This document shows positions 56,936 to 64,000 of a stretch of 64,000 bases of DNA, one piece after another. The position numbers and the translations under genes are program-made. Each line of letters begins with the position of its first letter. The first letter of the stretch is position 1. The stretch covers positions 21,648,515 to 21,712,514 of the forward strand of contig NC_044930.1 in the NCBI RefSeq assembly GCF_003576645.1, given 5' to 3'. The notes under the pieces were generated by a model. The model worked only from the letters and a program-made list of their open reading frames with translations. It did no database searches and had not been told where the DNA came from. The stretch comes from Ipomoea triloba. Its lineage: Eukaryota > Streptophyta > Magnoliopsida > Solanales > Convolvulaceae.

Positions 56936-57746
56936 TGGTAAATAAATAATGTTGTTATTTTTGTATTATAACTTTGACATGGAGTATTTAATTACAAGAT
57001 AGTATAAAAAGAAGACAATGAATATAATTAATTAATGAATTTGAAGGTAAGGAATCTTCACATTGTATAAAATAAAGACAATATAACTAATGAAATTATA
57101 TCTCTTTTCAATTTTTTTGAGAATGAATAATTTTTATTGTAGAAAATAAATACAACATAACTAATGAAATATTATATATATTTTTAAAATTTTTATATGA
57201 ATAATTTTTATTATAGAAAATAAAGACAATATAACTAATGAAATTATATCTCTTTTTAAATTTTTTGATAATGAATATATTTTTGAATGAAGACATCGTA
57301 AACATCAAATTCTAAATTAAAGAAATGCATATGTATTAATTTTTTTTTTGTTATAGCTACTAATTTATTTCTACAATCTTAATAAGAGTAATAGAGTTGG
57401 TACTTACCTTTCAATAATATACTCTAACAGTCTAACATATTCGTACTATATGTTTAACAATTATGCCAACTCTGATTGAGATGGGGTTCGAACCTAAGAC
57501 CTTTCTTATAGAAATTAATGGGTAAGTTAAAAGTTAACGAAATATTTCCTTAATAAAGTTTATACTAACAAAATATTGGGTTAATTAAGGGAAGAAAATA
57601 ATATAATAGAGGGTAAACAAGGAAAATCATAAAAATTTACTAAAATCAAAATAATATGAACCATTCGTTTAAGTAAATAATTACTACTAACATTTTTTTT
57701 CTTCCCGTTAGAGCCTAACATTATTGGCTCTTATTAAGATTGTAGA
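56936..57746 (-). mobile_element. 5' part of a Helitron-like element, inverted
   Basis: Reading from 57746 on the minus strand, the sequence starts TCTACAATCTTAATAAGAGC, preceded by A as expected for Helitrons, and follows 40350-40990 in reverse complement with diverged sequence. The 3' hairpin and CTAG end are missing. AT-rich, no gene; the open frame 57108-57308 is part of it. Confidence 0.6.
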
Positions 57747-57861
57747 TGTTTCACTTGAGGTTATATATATGTCCTTGATTTTCATCCATTCTTGTGAATT
57801 ATAAAGATAAAAGAACGGATTATACTTCAAATGTTGTGTGTTGTGTTTTTATTATATAACA

Positions 57862-58422
57862 GGAATAAAGTTCAAATTGGCCACTGGACATAACTTGAAA
57901 GTGCAATTAGGCAACTAAACGACAAAAAGTGCAATTATGCCACTCAACACTCCAAATACATGCAATTTTACCACATAGCAGGTTTCCTTTCATTTCATTA
58001 GCTGGTTGCATGCTTATGTGGATGGTGAATTGGCAATTTAAAATAATTTCTTAATAATAATAAGGTTAAAAATAAAAAAAAATAAAAATTAAATGCCTGC
58101 TTCCCTGTGCTTTGTTTTTAAATTAATTGAAAAAATTAAAAAATACAATGCCTACTTGTTTGTTTATCTTTTTTTTTTTAATTAAATTTTTATTTTTTTA
58201 TTTTTTTTTATTTTTGTTTTTAAAGTTTAGTATTAAAAAAAATTTTAAAATGCAAACTTAACATCCATGTAAGTAGGCAACCTGATGAAATAGAAGGTAA
58301 CCTGCTATAAGGTAAAATTGCATGCATTTGGAGTGTTGAGTGGCCTAATTGTACTTTTTTTTCATTCAGTTGACTAATTGATGTTTGAGGTTACGTTCAA
58401 TGGCTAATTTGAACCTTATTCC
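57862..58422. mobile_element. Mutator-type MITE, second copy of the same insertion
   Basis: Same ends and same block position as 9707-10277, with flanks TATATAACA (57853-57861) and TATATAAAA (58423-58431). The left flank carries the same C change, so both descend from one insertion. Confidence 0.85.
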
Positions 58423-59303
58423 TATATAAAATTACTCTTATTGTAATTTGTTGGACAAAATTGCCCTTAGACTATTATAATTAACTCTATTATCATTTAA
58501 TGAATTCTAAATGAGTAAATTAAAAATGATAATACACCGTTATAATTTCCATATATATTGTGGAGACAATTAATTAACCCTTTAAATGATTTTGTACCAA
58601 AAATGTAACTATCATTTTCATTTTTATATAAATAGAATTTTCTCAATAAAAATAGAAATATAAAGACAATAATTAATGATTCCAATATAATATAGATTGT
58701 ATGACTTTATCTAATCTTTTTTCATTTATGATTATTATATTGATAAAATAAATTAAAACGAGGTCATTATTAACCATTTCAAATGTCAAACAAGAACCAA
58801 AGAATACAAAGAAAACACAAGAATAATTGTGTAATTGCTCATGTATTACAAGAGTGCATGTTAGAATAGGACAAAGAGCATTCATTAAAAGAAAATGAAA
58901 AATCCACTATTTAAACTAGCTTCTCTAACCACTTCCCCGTGAATAGAGTGCCCTATAAAACTCAGTCTTTGTCTAACTGACATGTCGACTGGCTCCAAAG
59001 GTTGGCCTGAGAAGCCAACCCCACCGACGAAGCACATTCATGGCATCCGCTTCTTATGTCATAGCTAGCCCAGGTCATCACCAACCCTAGGACTGCAAGC
59101 CGACATGACCTCCACTTCATTAGATAGCTTTTGGTTGATCCTGACTCTCTCGAGTACATCCTTGAGCTCATGCCTAACCAACATGAATTCCCAACTCAGT
59201 CAACCCCAAGGTCAACCCTTAGTTCGCATGCTTCACATGAGGTCCGCATCATATTCGGCCCCCACTCCCTAAGATGTAATAATTTGACAGCGAAATGGAG
59301 TAA

Positions 59304-60000
59304 TTAATTCTTAGTGTCCCTAGGTTTGGCGGGAGACAACCCGAGACTGAAAAATGTTATCACCTTCACGTTGGTTTTGGTGTAAGCATTCGGGCTCCCT
59401 TTGATTGGGATGGCAGCCTCAAAGTCAATGGGAGGGGACTCATGGTCACATAATGTCGACACTCTAGCCCCGAGGCTAGGGTCAGTCATCAGGTACTCAT
59501 TCACTCAAATTGTGTTGTTGGCTCTCGGCTTTGGATCCTAGGTAGGCCTCTAAATTCCCTTCAACTTGATTGGCAACCTCGAGGTCTACTTGAGTACGCT
59601 CAGGATTGTGGCTATCACCTCGACTATAGGGTTGGCCTTTGACTTGGGATCAGTCATCAAGCTCCCTTTGCTTTGATTGATGACCATCGGGTTGACAAGA
59701 GGTGACTTAGGATCAAACAATGATATCACCTTAATCTTAAAGTCGATGTCAATTCTAAGTTCTCTCTAATTTCATCGGCGACCTCGAGGTCAATGGGAAT
59801 CATCTTGAGATCTAACATTATTATCACCTTGGGGTCAGACTTCAAGGTTGGTCTCTGGGTCCGCTTTAATTTGATTGCCAACCTCAGGGCCAACAGGAGG
59901 CGCCACCTCAAATTCTAACACGGCGATGACCTTAAGGTTGAACTTCTAGATTGACTTTCGGGTGTCTTTTGAAGCGATTGAAATTAAAACCTGTCGACGA
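59304..60000 (-). repeat. Degenerate ~100-bp coding-like repeats, copy in block 7
   Basis: Uninterrupted counterpart of 11159-11783 plus 13618 onward. On the minus strand it reads phrases such as IDFEAAIPIKGSPNA and IDLEVADEIRENLELT at about 35-residue spacing. The product is not recognised. Confidence 0.5.
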
Positions 60001-60629
60001 GAGATAACTTGAGGTCAATCAACGCTCTCTCTTATACTATACCTCGAAATTGAGTCGGGCTTCAAGGGTTAGCCCTCGAGTACCCTTTTATGACCTCTAG
60101 GTCGGAGTTTGTGGATTCAAGATTGGCCATGGGTACAAATGGCGTCTGTCTCAAGATTGGGTAGACCCTTCTGCCTTCAATCTCTACACTTGGAAACTTG
60201 GGCTTTGCCAAGAAGGGAAGGCGTAGCTTATTCTTTACCAAAGCTAGGGTTTTGACAAAAACGTCTTTTCTTTTTCGATGGTGAGTGAGGTTGAAACCCA
60301 TAGGAAAGGTTTAGCTTTTCTTGGCTAAGACTCATGCCCATCTAATTGAGTTTTGAAAAGAATGAGTACTTACTGTTGAGCATTGACCGAGTTGGCAGAG
60401 TTCAGTCTATACTCGATTCGAGACATGGCGTTGCGACTTATCATGGAGGGAGGTGGTTAATTAAATGGTTAATGTCCACCTACTTATCACCAGGCGAATT
60501 GATTTTAATTAGCCTATGACAACCAAATAGCCAAAGAATTTCATGGTTAAAAATATTTTTTTTCCCAAACATTCATATATTTTTTCACTGTATAAAATTA
60601 CTGAAAGCTAAGCTTAATCCCCTAATCAA

Positions 60630-61421
60630 AACCGGGGTGGAAACCAACACAAATATCATCAGCTTCCTCAAAAAACTCCTAGTTTCAGTTGATCAACTCT
60701 GATTCGACCCCAGTGTAATCGGTTGCAGATCAGAGGCTCTATCATGAGCAGTACTCTCCAATGGAGCAGCTAGCATTAATCACCTTAATTCTCACGCCCT
60801 TACCCATCATCTTCTTTGTGCTCTTTGCCACCATTTTCTGCTTCTTCCGAACCACATTCCCACCATCAGTCTCCATATCACTGCCATGCCGATTTATCTC
60901 CATCCCCTTTACGCTGATTCTCATTTGTTGCCCTAGTTTCAGCAAATGCACCCAAGCCAAGGGGTGAAAATGGAGTCCAAGAGTCCATGCCATTTCCACC
61001 GCAACCGTCAACCCTGATCTGCACAAACCCTGCACATAAAAGCTTACCCATCGCCACCACATCCGCCGGCTTCTGCTTTCTCATTCCAACACCTCATGCA
61101 ACACTCTCTGAAAACCATAGGATACTCGTACACATAGTAGCGGTAGGGACACATAGTCCAGAAGAAGTTGTGAGTCTCCGACCCGCTTCTAAATTTCGGA
61201 ATCATGTTCAGCTCCTCGTCGAACAGAGCTCTCTGTGCCGGCACAGAAAGCGCTAACCACGCATCAACAACGAGCCTATACGCCTCTTCCGCTAAAGCAA
61301 AGTGGTTCTCCCTAGGGATTAAAATGGCACAGAGTTTTTCGAAGCGGATTTTAATCAGGTCAAAATCTCACGTAAAGTGAGGGACGCTGAGTATTGAATA
61401 GGGTGGATTCTCTGGCAAGGC
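60630..61421 (-). pseudogene. J-domain protein pseudogene, fullest copy (7)
   Basis: From 61421 downward the minus strand encodes PENPPYSILSVPHFT, a TGA, then DFDLIKIRFEKLCAIL, IPRENHFALAEEAYRLVVDA and WLALSVPAQRALFDEELN: a J domain whose HPD site is degenerate. FRSGSETHNFFWTMCPYRYY, VYEYPMVFRECCMRCWNE (zinc-ribbon-like cysteines), SWTPFSPLGLGAFAE and the lysine-rich VVRKKQKMVAKSTKKMMGKG follow. This order matches plant J-domain proteins with a C-terminal CPYC...EYP motif, which act with Hsp70. Without HPD it would not stimulate Hsp70, and the stop and shifts make it a pseudogene. Confidence 0.85.
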
Positions 61422-61689
61422 CTATTATGGACAGCCCTTCATGGGATTGGATCCCAACCAGGGAAAAGCGACCTCCTGGAGACTGTCTATTGCAAACAAG
61501 AGACGGTCTCCTCGAGACCGTTTTTCACCAAACATTAAAAAAAAAAATTGAATTGAATTTAATACGTCAATACTATAGTGAGTAATTGTATGATAATATG
61601 TACACCGTAATCAAATACATATAATAATTATTAGATAATAATAATGAAAAATATAAATTGATCAATAGTTCATTCTGTATTATTTAAAC

Positions 61690-61838
61690 GGTTAAGTTGA
61701 CTGTACAGATTGTCACGAATGTAATATTTAGCCGACCACTGATAGATATTTTTAACATGACAGTTACCAATAACTAACATTTGTACAACATTGTCTTCTA
61801 CATTGAATAAGATCATATCATCTGTTTGTGTGATTTTT
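61690..61838 (-). pseudogene. Inverted B3-like fragment B, copy in block 7
   Basis: Reverse complement of the fragment at 17230-17370, cut by a poly-A run at 61848. Confidence 0.6.
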
Positions 61839-61889
61839 TTTTACCTTAAAAAAAAAAAAAAAAAAAAAACGAGAAGAGGGACGGAATTA

Positions 61890-62170
61890 CAGAACTTACC
61901 GATAAGAGTCGGATTACTTGAGCCCGGCTATTATAAGAGTCAGACAAAAGTAGTCTGACTGTCAAGTACTTCGCACAAAAAAAAAAAAAAAAAAAACCTG
62001 CATATTTAGAGATTTTTTTTGCAGAAAAGTCATACTTCCATTCTCCGTCATTTTCTTGTTTTTTATTGTTTTTACCCGGATCTTTAATATTATTTTAAAA
62101 AATATATAATAGAAACGGACTATCTGAGGCCGACTATCACAAGAGACGGACTACTAGAGTCCGACTGTAT
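61890..62170. repeat. GTCGGACT-rich segment, copy in block 7
   Basis: Third copy of the segment at 24840-25108. It again runs directly into the uninterrupted CACTA target. Confidence 0.55.
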
Positions 62171-62960
62171 GGTTGTTTAGTAAGATTGTTTTGTTCATAT
62201 TTTATTTTGTTATTCTAAAACAATAGCAAGATATTGTCATTTCCTATACATATGATTTCTGTGTTTGGGATGTTTAAAATTAAATGTATTAATATTACAG
62301 TGATAGATGTTACTAAATGTAGTTTTCCAATATTTAGTATGGCTCTACCATTAATATGGCTGTATAAATTAAACTGTTAGTGTAGTCTTAAATTTAATTT
62401 GTGCTAAATTTAGTAAAAATGTAATACTCTATAATAAATAATAGAAAGTGCATTTGAAGAGTATATTAACTTAGAGAGAGAAAATGATCAATCGAATTTG
62501 GGAGAGTTACGTTGTAAGATTATTATCATTCAGTTATAGTAGGTGTTATAAGAATTATATGGTTCAAAATTTTATTAGTAATAATGAGTCAAATACACCG
62601 TCATATTTCCTATTATGGTCTATATCACCACTGTAATTTAAGAGTAATTTAAAATTGGAGTTTAGAAAATTTCTGAAATTTTGAAATACCAGTTCATTGG
62701 AATTTCAAAATTCCCTTGGGGAATTTGGGAATTCCAGTGAAGGAATTCCACTTCACTGGAATTCTGAAATTCCCTAACAGCATGAAATTCTAAGAGCCGT
62801 AATCTATTTTGATATGTAATTATTCAAGCATCGAACCTGTATTTATTTTTAAATATAAGAAATAAAATGCCAATTTATTATTTAAAGGAAAAGTATGTGT
62901 AACCCAAAAAAAATAAAAATAAAATAAAAAGATTGTTTGAAAAGAATGTAGGGTATTTAA
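62171..62960 (+). other. Block DNA without gene
   Basis: The stretch includes the empty sites for the MITE (about 62285) and the gypsy element (about 62620), and a run of short palindromes AAATTCC/GGAATTT at 62680-62780. No coding sequence was seen. Confidence 0.75.
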
Positions 62961-62961
62961 C

Positions 62962-63153
62962 TTTTTTTAAAGAGTCAATATATATTGCCCTTTTCTAAAT
63001 CTACTGATGGTTACAAAGAGTCAATATATATTGCCCTACTTCTTCCTCAACCTAGTGAAACATAAATAATCAATATTGCCTCCACTGAGGCTTGAAACCA
63101 TCCATTTTCATATGGAAGTACAATCGGGTGCCACTAGACCACAAGGTCTTGGC
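62962..63153 (-). mobile_element. Inverted SINE, fullest copy of the inverted set
   Basis: On the minus strand it starts GCCAAGACCTTGTGGTCTAG (box-A region), has GGTTTCAAGCCTCAGTGGAG (box-B region) and CAATATTGA, as in the SINE at 48502-48658, followed by a duplicated GGCAATATATATTGACTC phrase. Target duplications could not be made out. Confidence 0.75.
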
Positions 63154-63625
63154 CTACTCATGACAAATATAAGTATTATTGCATTAATTAAAAGTTTTGT
63201 AGTACAAATGCTATAAACAAATTTTATAAAATACCATAAATTATAAAAAATTATAAATGTAAAATAATAGTTATTATTTAAATATTATGAGCCCAAAACA
63301 AATTAATTTACGTTAATAACATAACTGAAGAAAAACTAACATAAAAATGAACTAATTGAATTGACTTTCATTTGTGGAGTTTGAAAAAATATAAAGTTAC
63401 TAGGTAAATGTCTCACATTTAAATAACTGAAGAAAAACTAACATAAAAATGGACCTACTATTTAAATGATGATCTAGAAAGGTTTTGATTGTGCTACATT
63501 TAAGAGTAGGAACGGAACTTAACTAGAACATATGGGGTAGTTAGGGTTTCCTCGTCACCCAAAAGGCATTTAATGTAACATTTGACAACAAACACAATTT
63601 TGCTTCATGCTCGTACATACGGAAT
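63154..63625 (+). other. Block DNA without gene
   Basis: AT-rich sequence shared with 56392-56867. The phrase GGTAGTTAGGGTTTCCTCGT just before the B3 fragment might be the 5' part of the lost gene. Confidence 0.6.
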
Positions 63626-63740
63626 AGAAGTATCCGTTGAAAACATGCACTTCACTATGAGAACTTCTGATTTCATAACAGATAATGGTTTAAATCTTGG
63701 AGATGTTGTATTTAGACATATTGGTTTTTGCTTTTGAAAC
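63626..63740 (+). pseudogene. B3-like fragment A, copy in block 7
   Basis: The frame reads VSVENMHFTMRTSDFIT and DNGLNLGDVVFRHIGF, as at 16617-16740 with three bases missing after GDVV. The downstream segment (63780-64000) matches 16775-16985, so fragment B would be expected just beyond the window. Confidence 0.55.
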
Positions 63741-64000
63741 GTTTCTCTTCGGCACCAACGACAATAAAAAAAAAAAAAAAAAAAGGGAGCGCAATTGTCA
63801 GGGCCAATACCTAACTTCACGTCTTTGTGAAAATTACGGTAAGATCAAACAATAAATTATCATATACAAATTATATATTTTACTACAAATAATATTAACT
63901 AATCTTTCGTTTTGTGTGCTTGACCAAATACGGGTCAACTCAAGGTCCGCTCTACCACTACATTTTTCATTTCATCAACTAAATGAATGTCATTCTGTCT

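Larger units (their letters stand above)
57747..64000 (+). repeat. Block copy 7, continues past window end
   Basis: It has the 574-bp-class MITE, long middle segment (58920-60600), J pseudogene, inverted B3, GTCGGACT-rich segment (61890-62170), 62170-62960, SINE, 63155-63600 and B3 fragment A. It is the best reference for the unbroken middle segment, because copy 2 carries a solo LTR there. Confidence 0.88.

Noticed and set aside
1..64000. A previously undescribed functional system such as a defence or biosynthetic cluster
   Set aside because: No intact genes, no operon-like grouping and no regulatory logic are visible. Everything recognised is transposon-derived or a broken gene fragment.

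Overview
This is nuclear DNA of a flowering plant, most likely a eudicot. It is AT-rich and gene-poor, and plant LTR retrotransposons, CACTA, hAT and Mutator-type elements, a Helitron, a LINE and tRNA-like SINEs are packed together. I see no intact host gene, no tRNA or rRNA gene and no CRISPR. I cannot name the species. The coding sequence I recognise is transposon-derived or consists of broken host-gene fragments: a J-domain (DnaJ-like) protein, a B3-like DNA-binding domain, and an RHD3-type GTPase captured inside a CACTA element.

The backbone is a block of several kilobases present about seven times, mostly head to tail (1-2229, 9655-17445, 17700-19735, 20930-37097 with insertions, 47040-51535, 51640-56935, 57747-64000). 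A partial inverted copy lies at 37098-39330. The block carries the J-protein pseudogene on the minus strand, B3-like fragments in both orientations and a family of short shared segments. Because one copy often keeps the empty site of an element inserted in another, most insertions can be defined to the base with their target-site duplications (TSDs).

Region by region: 2.2-9.6 kb is a minus-strand, SIRE-like Ty1/copia element with gag, protease and integrase but no reverse transcriptase, and a solo LTR is nested in it. At 9.7-17.4 kb are a Mutator-type MITE, degenerate coding-like repeats, and a solo LTR with a 122-bp minisatellite. At 21-25 kb are a 5'-truncated LINE with only an RNase H domain and a hAT MITE. 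At 25.1-28.6 kb is a gene-capturing CACTA element. At 29.05-36.6 kb is a Ty3/gypsy element with both LTRs, almost no gag and several stops. At 37.6-39.2 kb is another solo LTR. At 40.35-44.13 kb is a Helitron-like element. At 47.2-48.7 kb are a second CACTA-like element and a SINE. From 49 to 64 kb are three more block copies, one with a fold-back MITE.

The window carries a strong assembly signature. At five of its six isolated n positions (14729, 30949, 33719, 41401, 44391) the sequence just after the n repeats sequence already given. These look like overlapping contig ends that were joined instead of merged, adding about 7.6 kb of false duplication. Apparent duplicate genes at 14.7-16.3, 33.7-35.0 and 41.4-46.7 kb should not be counted as biology.
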